Translations under genes and position numbers: made by a program
Notes under the pieces: generated by a model
What the model saw: only the letters and a program-made list of their open reading frames with translations
Database searches by the model: none
Told to the model about the DNA's origin: nothing
Part shown: in pieces, positions 19,072 through 28,500 of the stretch
How positions within the stretch are numbered: position 1 is the first letter of the stretch
Layout: every line of letters begins with the position of its first letter
Assembly (NCBI RefSeq): GCF_001721295.1
Contig: NZ_MDDS01000003.1
Location: 1 to 64,000 of the forward strand
Source: Sphingomonas turrisvirgatae
Lineage (GTDB): Bacteria > Pseudomonadota > Alphaproteobacteria > Sphingomonadales > Sphingomonadaceae
Direction: 5' to 3'
DNA length: 64,000 nucleotides

Positions 19072-21753
19072 ATGGCCAGCACACCGATCGCGAACAACGC
19101 CGATATCCGCTTCCTGGGCAAGCTGCTCGGCGATGTCATCCGCGACTATGGCGGCGAAGGGCTGTTCCGCCGGATCGAATATATCCGCGCCGCATCGGTC
19201 GATCGCCATCGCGGTGTTGCTGGCGCCGACACGATCGACCCGGGCCTCGGCAGCCTCAGCCTGGACGAGACGCTCGATTTCGTGCGCAGCTTCATGCTGT
19301 TCTCGATGCTCGCCAACCTGGCCGAGGATCGGCAGGGCGTTGCCGCCGATTCGGGGGCGGATGTCGAACATGCCATTGCCACGCTGAAGCAGCACGGCGT
19401 CGGCGCCGACAGGATCGCGCAGTTGCTGGAACATGCGCTGGTCGCCCCGGTCCTCACCGCGCACCCGACCGAAGTGCGCCGCAAGTCGATGATCGACCAT
19501 CGCAACCGCGTCGCAGAGTTGATGCGGCTGCGCGATCAGGGCGTCACCGAAACGCTGGACGGCGATTTGGTCGAGGAGGCGATCGTCCGCCAGATCGCCC
19601 TGCTGTGGCAGACGCGGGTGCTGCGTTTCGAGCGGCTCTACGTCGCCGACGAGGTCGAGACGGCGTTGTCCTATCTGCGCGATGTCTTCCTCCCCACCTT
19701 GCCCGCGCTCTACGCTCGCTGGGACCGGGCGCTCGGCGAACGGGTTCCGCCATTCCTGAAGCCGGGTAACTGGATCGGGGGCGATCGCGACGGCAATCCG
19801 TATGTCACCGCCGACTCGCTGCGCCTCACCCTCTCGCGTTCGGCCGAAGCGGTGCTGACGCACTATCTCGACGCAGTTCACGCACTTGGCGCCGAACTGT
19901 CGATCTCGACCCACCACGCACAGATCGATCTCGGCGTGGTAGCGCTGGCCGAAGCAAGCGGCGACGATGCTGCCAGCCGCTCGGACGAACCCTATCGTCG
20001 CGCGCTCTCCGGCATCTATGCCCGCCTTGTCGCGACCTATCGTGACCTGACCGGGAAACCCGCCCCGCGCCCCGGCCCGCTGACCGGCGAGCGCTATGCC
20101 GACCCCGCCGCCTTCCGCGCCGATCTCGCCACCGTCGCGCACGGCCTTGCCGCGCAAGGCGGCGACGCGCTGTCTTCCTCCGGTGCGCTCGGGCGGCTGA
20201 TCCGTTCGGTCGACATCTTCGGCTTCCACCTCGCGACACTCGACATGCGCCAGAACAGCGCGGTGCACGAGCGGGTCGTCGCCGAACTGCTCAAGGTCGC
20301 CGGGGTTGAGCCGGATTACACGTCGCTGGACGAAGACGCCCGCGTCGCCCTGTTGCGCCGCGAGCTCGCCTCTCCGCGTCCGCTCACCAGCCGCTACGCC
20401 AGCTATTCGGACGAGACCACGTCGGAGCTGGCCATCGCCCATGCCGCGGCAGAGGCGCATCAGCGCTACGGCCAGGCCGCGATCCGCCAATATATCGTGT
20501 CGATGGCCCAGTCGGTGTCCGACCTGCTCGAAGTCTACATCCTGCTCAAGGAAGCCGGCCTCTACATCCCCGCGATCGGCGATACTCCGGCGCAGGCGCA
20601 TATCATGGCCGTGCCGCTGTTCGAGACGATCGGCGATCTCGACGCCGCGCCCGACATCATGCGCGGCTGGTTCGCGCTGCCCGAAGTAGCCGCCATCGCC
20701 ACCGCGCGCGGCCATCAGGAAGTGATGATCGGCTATTCGGATTCGAACAAGGACGGCGGTTACCTGACCTCGACCTGGGGTCTTTCCAAGGGGTCGACCG
20801 CGTTGAAGCCGGTTTTCGAAGAAGCCGGCATCGGCATGCAGCTGTTCCATGGCCGCGGCGGCGCGGTCGGACGCGGCGGCGGCTCCTCGTTCCAGGCGAT
20901 CCAGGCGCAGCCCGCCGGCACCGTCCAGGGCCGTATCCGCATCACCGAACAGGGCGAGGTGATCGCCGCGAAATACGGCACGCGGGAAAGTGCGGCCACC
21001 AATCTCGAAGCCATGGCTTCGGCGACCCTGCTTGCCAGCCTCGAGCCGCAGCGGTTGAGCGAGGCCGACGCAACGCGCTTCGAAGCTGCGATGGACCAGC
21101 TGTCCGGCACGGCCTTCACGGCCTATCGCGCCCTTGTCTATGGCACCGACGGGTTTCGCACCTTCTTCCGCCAGATGACGCCGATCGCCGAAATTGCCGG
21201 TCTGAAGATCGGCAGCCGCCCGGCCAGCCGCAAGAAGTCCGACGCGATCGAGGATCTGCGCGCCATTCCCTGGGTATTCAGCTGGGCGCAGGCGCGCGTG
21301 ATGCTGCCCGGCTGGTATGGCGTCGGGCAGGCGCTGTCGGCCTTTCCCGATCGCGGCCTGTTGCGAGAGATGGCGGCCGGCTGGCCGCTGTTCGCCGCGA
21401 CGCTCGCCAATCTGGAAATGGTGCTCGCCAAGTCCGACATGGCCATTGCCGAACGCTATGCCGGCCTGGTCGAGGATCGCGCGCTGGCCGATGCGATCTT
21501 CACGCGCATCCGCGACGACTGGCAAGTCACGCACGACCAGCTGCTCGAAGTCACGCGCCAGACCCGGCTGCTCGAAAAGCACCCGGCGCTCGAAACCTCG
21601 ATCCGGTTGCGGCTACCCTATATCGAACCGTTGAACCTGCTTCAGGTCGAGTTGCTCAAGCGCCACCGCGCGGGTGAGATCGACGCGAAGATCGAACAGG
21701 GCATCATGCTGTCGATCAACGCGATCGCGACCGCACTGCGCAACAGCGGCTAA
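19072..21753 (+). CDS. ppc: phosphoenolpyruvate carboxylase
   Basis: Anaplerotic enzyme that fixes bicarbonate onto phosphoenolpyruvate to give oxaloacetate. Catalytic blocks are present: LTAHPTEVRRKS with the essential His, GNWIGGDRDGNPYVT, DMRQNS, MIGYSDSNKDGGYL, and FHGRGGAVGRGGG. The C terminus ends in NAIATALRNSG, as usual. About 893 residues from ATG 19072; an in-frame GTG at 19057 is possible. The last 4 bp overlap the convergent thioesterase gene. Confidence 0.97.
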   Translation: MASTPIANNADIRFLGKLLGDVIRDYGGEGLFRRIEYIRAASVDRHRGVAGADTIDPGLGSLSLDETLDFVRSFMLFSMLANLAEDRQGVAADSGADVEHAIATLKQHGVGADRIAQLLEHALVAPVLTAHPTEVRRKSMIDHRNRVAELMRLRDQGVTETLDGDLVEEAIVRQIALLWQTRVLRFERLYVADEVETALSYLRDVFLPTLPALYARWDRALGERVPPFLKPGNWIGGDRDGNPYVTADSLRLTLSRSAEAVLTHYLDAVHALGAELSISTHHAQIDLGVVALAEASGDDAASRSDEPYRRALSGIYARLVATYRDLTGKPAPRPGPLTGERYADPAAFRADLATVAHGLAAQGGDALSSSGALGRLIRSVDIFGFHLATLDMRQNSAVHERVVAELLKVAGVEPDYTSLDEDARVALLRRELASPRPLTSRYASYSDETTSELAIAHAAAEAHQRYGQAAIRQYIVSMAQSVSDLLEVYILLKEAGLYIPAIGDTPAQAHIMAVPLFETIGDLDAAPDIMRGWFALPEVAAIATARGHQEVMIGYSDSNKDGGYLTSTWGLSKGSTALKPVFEEAGIGMQLFHGRGGAVGRGGGSSFQAIQAQPAGTVQGRIRITEQGEVIAAKYGTRESAATNLEAMASATLLASLEPQRLSEADATRFEAAMDQLSGTAFTAYRALVYGTDGFRTFFRQMTPIAEIAGLKIGSRPASRKKSDAIEDLRAIPWVFSWAQARVMLPGWYGVGQALSAFPDRGLLREMAAGWPLFAATLANLEMVLAKSDMAIAERYAGLVEDRALADAIFTRIRDDWQVTHDQLLEVTRQTRLLEKHPALETSIRLRLPYIEPLNLLQVELLKRHRAGEIDAKIEQGIMLSINAIATALRNSG

Positions 21754-22145
21754 GGCGTCAGGAACGGCGCCGCCATCGCGGCCGGCACCCGCATGATCCG
21801 GCCGCTCGCCTTGTCGATCAGCGCCCAGGTCGAGACTGCCTCGACCTTCACCTTGCCGTCCGCGCCAGTGAAGGTCATGTGGCGATCGAATCGCGCGCCG
21901 CGCGGCGGGTTCGGCACCCAGGTCTCGGCCGACACCGTCTCGCCCGCCGCCACATTGCCGCGATAATCGATCTCGTGCCGCGTCACGACCCAGAAGAAGT
22001 TTTCCCGGTCTGCTGCTGCGGCGACCGCCTGCCAGTGTGCTACGGCGACCTGCTGAATCCATTGCACCCAGACCGCGTTGTTGACGTGTCCCAACTCGTC
22101 AATGTCCGCCGCCTGCGCGGTGATCTGCTGCGTAAAGCGGGTCAT
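21750..22145 (-). CDS. acyl-CoA thioesterase (hot-dog fold)
   Basis: A 131-residue 4-hydroxybenzoyl-CoA-thioesterase-like protein. The catalytic Asp region reads DIDELGHVNNAVWVQWIQQ (about residues 14-32), followed by the strands RHEIDYRGNVAAGETVS and ARFDRHMTFTG. Such YbgC/FcbC-type proteins hydrolyse acyl-CoA esters; the substrate is not predictable. Convergent with ppc, sharing 4 bp. Confidence 0.85.
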   Translation of the reverse strand: MTRFTQQITAQAADIDELGHVNNAVWVQWIQQVAVAHWQAVAAAADRENFFWVVTRHEIDYRGNVAAGETVSAETWVPNPPRGARFDRHMTFTGADGKVKVEAVSTWALIDKASGRIMRVPAAMAAPFLTP

Positions 22146-22339
22146 GGCCGATGGTTACGGCAACCGTCGCCGCGGCGAAAGCATCACAGGCGCATCGCCT
22201 CGTTGCCCACGGACCCCGGCCGCGCGACGCCGGCGCGCCGCACCTGCGTCATGATCGATTGAACCAGCTCATAGCAGCCTCGTCGGTCTTGACCATGGCG
22301 CGGCGCCGCCAACTCGCTCTGCGGCGGCCGCGTCAAGCA

Positions 22340-22678
22340 TCAGGGATTGAGCGCGACCTCGTCACCATCATCGAGCGCGTCTTCCTCGACCGCGTCGTCG
22401 TCAAAGTCGGCCTGCAGGTCGTCCTCGTCGTCGTCCGCCTCGTCGGTCTCGGCGATCGTCTCGTCAGCCACCTCGTCGGCGGTCATGGCGAGCTCGTCAT
22501 CCTCGTCCATCGCATCGGGGTCTTCGCCCAGATCGGGGTTGAGGTCGGTCAGGATCGTGCCGTCGCTGGGGCCGTCGCGCGTCGCCTCCAGGATCTCGGC
22601 GCGCTGGCTTTCGTCATAGCCGTCCTCGTCATAGCCGTCGTCGCCAGGGCCACGCCCCGTCACCTGATAGCCGCCCAT
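22340..22678 (-). CDS. small highly acidic protein
   Basis: About 112 residues from the ATG at 22678, which has a perfect AGGAGG site 6 bases upstream. It begins MGGYQVTGRGPGDDGYDEDG and is then dominated by Asp and Glu, with no hydrophobic core, so it is probably disordered. I recognise no domain. The strong ribosome-binding site argues that it is real. The 194 bp between it and the thioesterase gene hold nothing I can identify. Confidence 0.6.
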   Translation of the reverse strand: MGGYQVTGRGPGDDGYDEDGYDESQRAEILEATRDGPSDGTILTDLNPDLGEDPDAMDEDDELAMTADEVADETIAETDEADDDEDDLQADFDDDAVEEDALDDGDEVALNP

Positions 22679-22757
22679 TGCAGCCCTCCTTGTTGATGCC
22701 TGATAGCGCGAACGGCGGGACTGGCATGGCGGTTCCGTCGCCATGCGACGAAAGGCA

Positions 22758-23999
22758 TCAGCTGCGACGGAACAGCCGCCCCTTTTCGGTGACGAAGATG
22801 ATGGCGAGCGCAGTCAGGCCGAGCCCGGCAAACCCCAGATACAGCGGCACCGCCGTGCCGTCGAACGCCTGGCCGACCACGGCGCCCAGCACCGCCGCGC
22901 CCATGGTGGTGACAAAGCCTTGCAAGCTGGATGCCGTGCCTGCGACCTCCCCCATATTCTCCATCGCCATGGCCGAGAAGTTGGAGTTGGCCAATCCCAG
23001 TGCCGCCATCATCGGCGCCTGCAACAGGATGAACACCGGCAGGCTCTCCCACCCCGCCAGGATCACGCCGAGATGCACGAACGCCATCACCGTCGCCGCA
23101 ACCAGCGCGACGTGCGACAACAGCCGCATCCCGAACCGCATCACCAGGCGCGAGTTCAGGAAGGATCCGGCCGCCATGCACCCGGCGATCGCCATGAACA
23201 CCACGGTGAGCAGCTCGGGGCGCTTGAACACATCATAGACGATCTGCTGGATCGATCCGATAAACGAGAAGAAGCCGCCGGCAACAGCCGTCGCCGCCAG
23301 CGTATAGCCCACCGCCCAGCGATCGCGCAGCATCACCCGATAGCCCGCGAGCACATCGCCCACCCGGAATTGCGCTGCCGTCGCGCGGTCCATCGTTTCG
23401 GGCATCCGGATCGCGAACCAGATCAGCACCAGTGCCGCCACGAAAGCGATCCCGCCAAAGATCAGCCGCCAGTCGCCAAAGATCATCACCATCAGCTGGC
23501 CGAACGCGGGCGCGACCACCGGCACGACCATGAACACCATGAACGCCAGGCTCATCACCTGCGCCATCGCGCGTCCCGCAAAACAGTCGCGCACCAGCGC
23601 GATGGTGACGACGCGCCCGCCCGCCACCGCCGCGCCGCTCGCCGCCCGCGCGATTAGCAGCAGCTCGAAGCTGCGGGAGAAGGCCGCCAGCACATTCAGC
23701 GCGACATAGAGCGCAAGCGAGCCAACGATCACCGGCTTGCGCCCGAACCGGTCCGCCAGCGGTCCGTGGAACAGCTGCGCCACGGCAAAGCCCAGCATGA
23801 AGGCGGTGATCACATATTGGCGATGATTGGGATGCGCGACGCCCAGTTCGTCGCTGATCGCGGGCAGCGCGGGCAGCATCGAATCGATGCCGAGCGCCGT
23901 CATCGCCATGATCGACGCAATCAGCGCCACGAACTCGGCCATCGGGATCGGCGATCGGTTCGGCGCTTGCGCGGCTTGGGGGTTCGTCGGCGCATCCAT
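22758..23999 (-). CDS. Bcr/CflA-type multidrug efflux MFS transporter
   Basis: A 12-helix major facilitator of the drug:H+ antiporter-1 (Bcr/CflA) group. The motif A loop reads GPLADRFGRKPVI between helices 2 and 3, with GIDSMLPALPAI in helix 1 and ARAASGAAVAGGRVVTIALVRDCF in helix 4. It is expected in the inner membrane, exporting antibiotics or metabolites. ATG 23999 (MDAPTN) gives about 413 residues; the frame extends to 24035 but without features. Confidence 0.87.
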   Translation of the reverse strand: MDAPTNPQAAQAPNRSPIPMAEFVALIASIMAMTALGIDSMLPALPAISDELGVAHPNHRQYVITAFMLGFAVAQLFHGPLADRFGRKPVIVGSLALYVALNVLAAFSRSFELLLIARAASGAAVAGGRVVTIALVRDCFAGRAMAQVMSLAFMVFMVVPVVAPAFGQLMVMIFGDWRLIFGGIAFVAALVLIWFAIRMPETMDRATAAQFRVGDVLAGYRVMLRDRWAVGYTLAATAVAGGFFSFIGSIQQIVYDVFKRPELLTVVFMAIAGCMAAGSFLNSRLVMRFGMRLLSHVALVAATVMAFVHLGVILAGWESLPVFILLQAPMMAALGLANSNFSAMAMENMGEVAGTASSLQGFVTTMGAAVLGAVVGQAFDGTAVPLYLGFAGLGLTALAIIFVTEKGRLFRRS

Positions 24000-24103
24000 C
24001 GCGCGGCCAATGCCGCATTGCATCGCGCCCGTCACCCGAATCGTTGACCTTTCGCGTCAACCTGCGTAGTGTGTTGCTAAACTAACACGGCTGGAGTGAT
24101 GAT

Positions 24104-24592
24104 ATGAAGCGCGTCTGGACCCTGCTGCCGCTTGCCGTGGCGCTCGCGGCATGTGGCGACGACGGGGCCGGGACTTCGGTCTCGATCAAGGGTGATGACG
24201 GCAACACGCTCGCCAGCGTCGGCAAGGACGGTCGGGTCGAGATCAAGGCGCCCGGCTTCGAAGGATCGGTCAAGCTGCCCAAGTTCGCGTTCGGCGCCGA
24301 CGATTTCGAGGTGGATGGGCTGAAACTCTATCCCGGATCGACGATCGCGAACCTCAACGTCGATTCGAGCGGCGGCAACGATGGCAGCGTAAAGGTCGAT
24401 TTCGACGCGCCCGCCGCTGCCGATCAGGTGCAAAGCTGGTTTCGCGAGCAGATGCAGTCGGCCGGCTTCACCGTCGATCTGAAGAACGGCGCCTTGGCCG
24501 GCAAGACCGGCGACGGCAGTCCTTTCAGCCTCAAGGTGACGCCGCAAGGTGACGGCAAGAGTCGCGGTTCGCTGACCGTGACCGGCAACTGA
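24104..24592 (+). CDS. hypothetical lipoprotein
   Basis: A 162-residue protein with a lipobox LAAC (Cys at about residue 17). The mature part is rich in Gly, Asp and Lys, with a repeat-like strand pattern (GNTLASVGKDGRVEIKAPGFEG). Its C-terminal half (ADQVQSWFREQMQSAGFTV) looks like a small alpha/beta domain found in Sphingomonas lipoproteins. Function unknown. It lies 65 bp before the oxygenase gene. Confidence 0.65.
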   Translation: MKRVWTLLPLAVALAACGDDGAGTSVSIKGDDGNTLASVGKDGRVEIKAPGFEGSVKLPKFAFGADDFEVDGLKLYPGSTIANLNVDSSGGNDGSVKVDFDAPAAADQVQSWFREQMQSAGFTVDLKNGALAGKTGDGSPFSLKVTPQGDGKSRGSLTVTGN

Positions 24593-24657
24593 CGCCTCTG
24601 TTCTAGACGGCGGGGAAGGCCTATCTCCGGCAGAATCGTTTCCGGAGCTACTACCCA

Positions 24658-25611
24658 ATGTCCGACACTCTCCTCGCGCAGATCCCGCTGATCGACATGG
24701 CCGATCAATCGCGCGATCCGCAGGCCTTCGCCGCCGCGCTCGGTGCTTCGTTCGAGCGGTTCGGCTTCGCCATGGTCAGCGGCCATGGCGTGCCGCAGCA
24801 GGTGATCGACCGCGCTTGGGCTCAGACCAAGGCGTTCTTCGACCTGCCGGAGGAAGAAAAGCGCAGCTACTTCGTGGCTGGCGGCGGCGGCGCGCGCGGC
24901 TACACGCCGTTCAAGACCGAGATCGCCAAGGGCGCGACGCATGTCGACCTCAAGGAGTTCTGGCATATCGGCCGCGAGTTGCCGGACGGCCATCGTTTCA
25001 GCGACAGCATGTCGCCCAACATCTGGCCTGCACGGCCGGAAGGGTTTCGCGAGACCTTCCTCGACCTGTTCGCCGCGCTCGACACGGCGGGCGACAAGCT
25101 GCTCTCGGCAATCGCGCTTCACCTTGGCCTCGCGTCCGATTGGTTTGACCCGGCGGTAAAGGACGGCAATTCGGTGCTGCGCCTGCTCCACTATCCGCCG
25201 GTGACCGAAGATGCGCCCAACGTTCGCGCCGGCGCGCATGAGGATATCAACCTCATCACGCTGCTGCTCGGCGCGGAAGAGGCCGGGCTGGAACTGCTCG
25301 ACAAGCAGAGCGGCGAATGGCTGCCGGTCAAGCCGCCCGAAGGCGCGATGGTGGTGAACGTCGGCGACATGCTTCAGCGGCTGACGAACCATGTCCTCCC
25401 TTCGACCACCCACCGCGTCGTCAATCCGCCGGTCGAGCGTCGCGGTCATTCGCGCTATTCGATGCCCTTCTTCCTTCACCCTGCGCCCGATTTCCTGATC
25501 AAGGCGCTGCCGCAATGCATCAGCGACGCGAATCCCGAGCGTGAACCGCCGATCACCGCGCACGACTATCTGGCGCAGCGCCTCGCCGAGATCGGCCTCA
25601 CCAAGAAATAG
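24658..25611 (+). CDS. isopenicillin-N-synthase-like 2-oxoglutarate/Fe(II) oxygenase
   Basis: A 317-residue member of the non-heme iron dioxygenase family. An N-terminal DIOX_N block (IPLIDMADQS, FAMVSGHGVP) is followed by the double-stranded beta-helix core. The iron triad appears as H-x-D in AGAHEDINLITLL (about residue 185) and the distal His in STTHRVVNP. The RYS triad in HSRYSMPFF would bind 2-oxoglutarate. The substrate is unknown; such proteins in proteobacteria are often annotated only by fold. Confidence 0.85.
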   Translation: MSDTLLAQIPLIDMADQSRDPQAFAAALGASFERFGFAMVSGHGVPQQVIDRAWAQTKAFFDLPEEEKRSYFVAGGGGARGYTPFKTEIAKGATHVDLKEFWHIGRELPDGHRFSDSMSPNIWPARPEGFRETFLDLFAALDTAGDKLLSAIALHLGLASDWFDPAVKDGNSVLRLLHYPPVTEDAPNVRAGAHEDINLITLLLGAEEAGLELLDKQSGEWLPVKPPEGAMVVNVGDMLQRLTNHVLPSTTHRVVNPPVERRGHSRYSMPFFLHPAPDFLIKALPQCISDANPEREPPITAHDYLAQRLAEIGLTKK

Positions 25612-25646
25612 CGCGGCGCAGAAGTAAACCGCCCAAAACTATTCCT

Positions 25647-25678
25647 CCGTCACCCCGGACTTGTTCCGGGGTCCACGG
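25647..25678. repeat. REP-like dispersed palindrome, single unit
   Basis: CCGT...ACGG outer arms enclose CCCCGGA / TCCGGGG around TTGT-type loop bases. The same core (GTCACCCCGG.CTTGT.CCGGG) recurs near 42.7 kb and 46.6 kb in this window. Confidence 0.8.
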
Positions 25679-25720
25679 TGCAGCAAAGAGCCGGCACCTT
25701 AGTGGAAGTGGGGAAGCACC

Positions 25721-27013
25721 GTGTCCGAGCCGTTGAAAGTCGCCCTTGCAGGTCTTGGAACCGTCGGCGCGGGCGTGATCCGGCTCATCGACGCCAATGC
25801 CGACCTCATTGCGCGCCGCGCTGGTCGGCCGATCGAGATCGTGGCGGTTTCCGCTCGCGATCGGGCGAAGGACCGCGGCGTCGATATCACCCGGTTCGAC
25901 TGGGTGGATGACATGACGGAGCTGGCGCAGCATCCGCGCGCCGACGTGGTGGTCGAACTGATCGGCGGATCGGACGGACCCGCCCTCGCCCTCGCCCGCG
26001 CGACGCTCGCCGCGAACAAGGGGCTGGTCACCGCCAACAAGGCGATGATCGCGCATCATGGTCTTGAGCTCGCCAACCTTGCCGAGCGTGCCGACACCCC
26101 GATGAAATTCGAAGCCGCGGTGGCCGGCGGCGTGCCCGTGATCAAGGGGCTGCGCGAAGGCGCGGCGGCCAACCAGATCGACCGCGTCTATGGCATCCTC
26201 AACGGCACCTGCAACTTCATCCTGTCCAAGATGGAGGCGGAAGGCCGCGACTTCGCGGAGGTTCTGGCCGAGGCGCAGGCTGCCGGCTTCGCCGAGGCCG
26301 ACCCCAGCTTCGACATCGACGGCGTCGATGCCGCGCACAAGCTGTCGATCCTCGCCAGCATCGCGTTCGGCACCCAGCCGGCCTTTGGCGACGTGGCGAT
26401 CGGCGGCATCCGCCACCTGCTTGCCGCCGACATCGCGGAGGCGGCCGCGCTCGGTTATCGCGTGCGCCTGCTCGGCATCGCCGACTTGGGACCGAATGGG
26501 CTGTTCCAGCGCGTTCACGCGCATCTTGTCCCGCTCGCGCATCCGCTGGCGCATGTCACCGGACCGACCAACGCCGTCGTGGCGGAGGGCAATTTCGTCG
26601 GCCGGCTGTTGTTCCAGGGCGCCGGGGCAGGTGACGGTCCGACCGCCAGCGCCGTCGTCGCCGACCTCATCGACATCGCCCGCACCGAATTCGGCCCACC
26701 CTATGCGATGCCCGCGACCGCCCTAGCGGCCGAGCCCGCCGCGCCGACCGGGGAGCGCCGAAGCCGTGCCTATCTTCGCTTTACCGTGCCGGACAAGGTC
26801 GGCGTGCTGGCCGAGCTTGCCGCCGCGATGCGCGACGCGGGCGTATCGATCGAATCGCTGATCCAGCGCGGCGCCGCATCCGACGGCAGCGTCCTGGTCG
26901 CGATCGTGACGCATGAGGGGCCGGAACGCTGCGTCGCGCAGGCGCTCGAAAAGCTGCGGGGTTCGCAGAGCCTGGCCGGCGAGCCGATGTGGATGCACAT
27001 CCTCGCCGAGTGA
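25721..27013 (+). CDS. hom: homoserine dehydrogenase
   Basis: NAD(P)H-dependent reduction of aspartate semialdehyde to homoserine, the branch point to threonine and methionine. An N-terminal Rossmann motif (ALAGLGTVGAGVI), the catalytic block FEAAVAGGVPVIKGLREG, NGTCNFILSKME with the following DPSFDIDGVDAAHKL, and a C-terminal ACT domain (YLRFTVPDKVGVLAELA, about residue 350 on) are visible. 430 residues. The start is GTG (MSEPLKV). The ACT domain implies feedback control, usually by threonine. Confidence 0.96.
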   Translation: MSEPLKVALAGLGTVGAGVIRLIDANADLIARRAGRPIEIVAVSARDRAKDRGVDITRFDWVDDMTELAQHPRADVVVELIGGSDGPALALARATLAANKGLVTANKAMIAHHGLELANLAERADTPMKFEAAVAGGVPVIKGLREGAAANQIDRVYGILNGTCNFILSKMEAEGRDFAEVLAEAQAAGFAEADPSFDIDGVDAAHKLSILASIAFGTQPAFGDVAIGGIRHLLAADIAEAAALGYRVRLLGIADLGPNGLFQRVHAHLVPLAHPLAHVTGPTNAVVAEGNFVGRLLFQGAGAGDGPTASAVVADLIDIARTEFGPPYAMPATALAAEPAAPTGERRSRAYLRFTVPDKVGVLAELAAAMRDAGVSIESLIQRGAASDGSVLVAIVTHEGPERCVAQALEKLRGSQSLAGEPMWMHILAE

Positions 27014-27020
27014 ACGCCGC

Positions 27021-27356
27021 TCAGTCGATCGGTACGCTCGTCAGTTGCGCGCCACGCGCGGGACAGACCGGCGCGCCCTGTACGCCACAAGCCATCTTGG
27101 TCTGCTTGCCCACGATATCGAGCTTGCCATTGAAGCGCGCTTCGCTGGTGTCGGTCAGTCGATAGGGCGACGCCGCGGCCGGCGTGCAGCTGCCGGTCAC
27201 GCACAGCTTGGCCGTCCGCGCAGGTGCCTTGCGCGCCTGACGCACCGGCGCGCGCTTGCGAACGCTGGCGGTCGCCGCCGGGCGCGCTCGCTTTGGAAGC
27301 GTCACGATGCGCGGTGTTTCGACCGCGGCACTCATCGCCAGCAGCAGGGTCAACAT
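27021..27356 (-). CDS. small secreted hypothetical protein
   Basis: A 111-residue protein with a short signal-like N terminus (MLTLLLAMSAAVE), a basic Ala/Arg-rich middle (about residues 20-50) and a C-terminal part with four Cys (LCVTGSC, ACGVQGAPVC) that could form two disulfides. No family recognised. Convergent with hom, 7 bp apart. Confidence 0.5.
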   Translation of the reverse strand: MLTLLLAMSAAVETPRIVTLPKRARPAATASVRKRAPVRQARKAPARTAKLCVTGSCTPAAASPYRLTDTSEARFNGKLDIVGKQTKMACGVQGAPVCPARGAQLTSVPID

Positions 27357-27521
27357 TGCAAGGCCCTTTGATCCATGTTCAGGCCGAGAACGCCGCGCGT
27401 CCCGAAATTGTTTCCGCCCGGCTCCGATTCACCGCTACGACGGCATCGACATCGCCGGGCTGCCATCCTATCGCACTGCGGAATCATCGTCACACCATCC
27501 ATTCGGGGGGCATCCATCACC

Positions 27522-28487
27522 ATGCAGACCGCCAGCCAGGTTCTCGACCGTGTCCTCGTTCTCGAAATGGTCCGAGTCACCGAAGCCGCCGCCATCGCCG
27601 CCTCGACGCTGGTCGGTCGTGGTGACGAAAAGGCCGCCGATGCTGCCGCGGTCGAGGCGATGCGCGCCGCGCTCAACGAACTCTACATGGACGGAACTGT
27701 CGTAATAGGCGAGGGCGAGCGCGACGAAGCCCCAATGCTTTATATCGGCGAGAAGGTCGGCTCGGCGCCGGGCAAGGGGCCGAAGATCGACATCGCGCTC
27801 GATCCGCTGGAAGGCACCACCATCTGCGCCAAGGCCGGCCCCAATAGCCTCGCCGTGCTGGCGATTGCCGAGGAGGGCAATCTGCTGAACGCGCCGGACG
27901 TTTACATGGACAAGATCGCGGTCGGCCCGGGCTATTCGCCCGACGTCATCGACCTCGACCGGACGCCGACCCAGAATATCGAGGCGATCGCCGCGGCAAA
28001 GGGCGTGAAGCCCAATGAGATCATCGCCTGTGTGCTCGATCGCCCGCGCCACGAAAAGCTGATCGCCGAACTGCGCGGCATCGGCTGCGGCGTCGTGCTG
28101 ATCGGCGATGGCGACGTGGCCGGCGTCATCGCCACCACCAACCCCGACACGACGATCGACGTCTATATGGGGTCGGGCGGCGCGCCGGAGGGCGTGCTGG
28201 CCTGCGCTGCGCTGCGCTGCGTCGGCGGCCAGTTCAAGGGCCGCCTGCTGTTCCGCAACGATGACGAGCGTGCGCGTGCCGCCAAGTGGGGCGTCACCGA
28301 TCTCGACAAGCAATACGACCTGACCGAATTGGCCAAGGGCGATTGCATCTTCGCCGCGACCGGCGTGACCGACGGCTCGCTGCTTGAGGGCGTGAAGCGC
28401 CGCAAGGACAAGATGACGACCGAAAGCGTCGTGATGCGCGCGAGCTCGGGCACGGTGCGCTGGGTCAAGGGCGAACATCGCCTCTGA
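27522..28487 (+). CDS. glpX: class II fructose-1,6-bisphosphatase
   Basis: Hydrolyses fructose-1,6-bisphosphate in gluconeogenesis. About 321 residues from ATG 27522 (MQTASQVLDRVLVLEMVRVTEA). GlpX signatures: VVIGEGERDEAPML, DIALDPLEGTT (metal-binding DPLEGT), GSGGAPEGVLACAALRC, and IFAATGVTDGSLL. The frame runs further upstream but without similarity. The CPBP protease gene starts 13 bp after its stop, suggesting one transcript. Confidence 0.95.
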   Translation: MQTASQVLDRVLVLEMVRVTEAAAIAASTLVGRGDEKAADAAAVEAMRAALNELYMDGTVVIGEGERDEAPMLYIGEKVGSAPGKGPKIDIALDPLEGTTICAKAGPNSLAVLAIAEEGNLLNAPDVYMDKIAVGPGYSPDVIDLDRTPTQNIEAIAAAKGVKPNEIIACVLDRPRHEKLIAELRGIGCGVVLIGDGDVAGVIATTNPDTTIDVYMGSGGAPEGVLACAALRCVGGQFKGRLLFRNDDERARAAKWGVTDLDKQYDLTELAKGDCIFAATGVTDGSLLEGVKRRKDKMTTESVVMRASSGTVRWVKGEHRL

Positions 28488-28500
28488 TCGGTAGGCCGGG

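Noticed and set aside
18931..21582. 883-codon open frame antisense to ppc
   Set aside because: GC-rich coding DNA gives long antisense frames; the translation has no domain or hydrophobic pattern and ppc is unmistakable on the plus strand.
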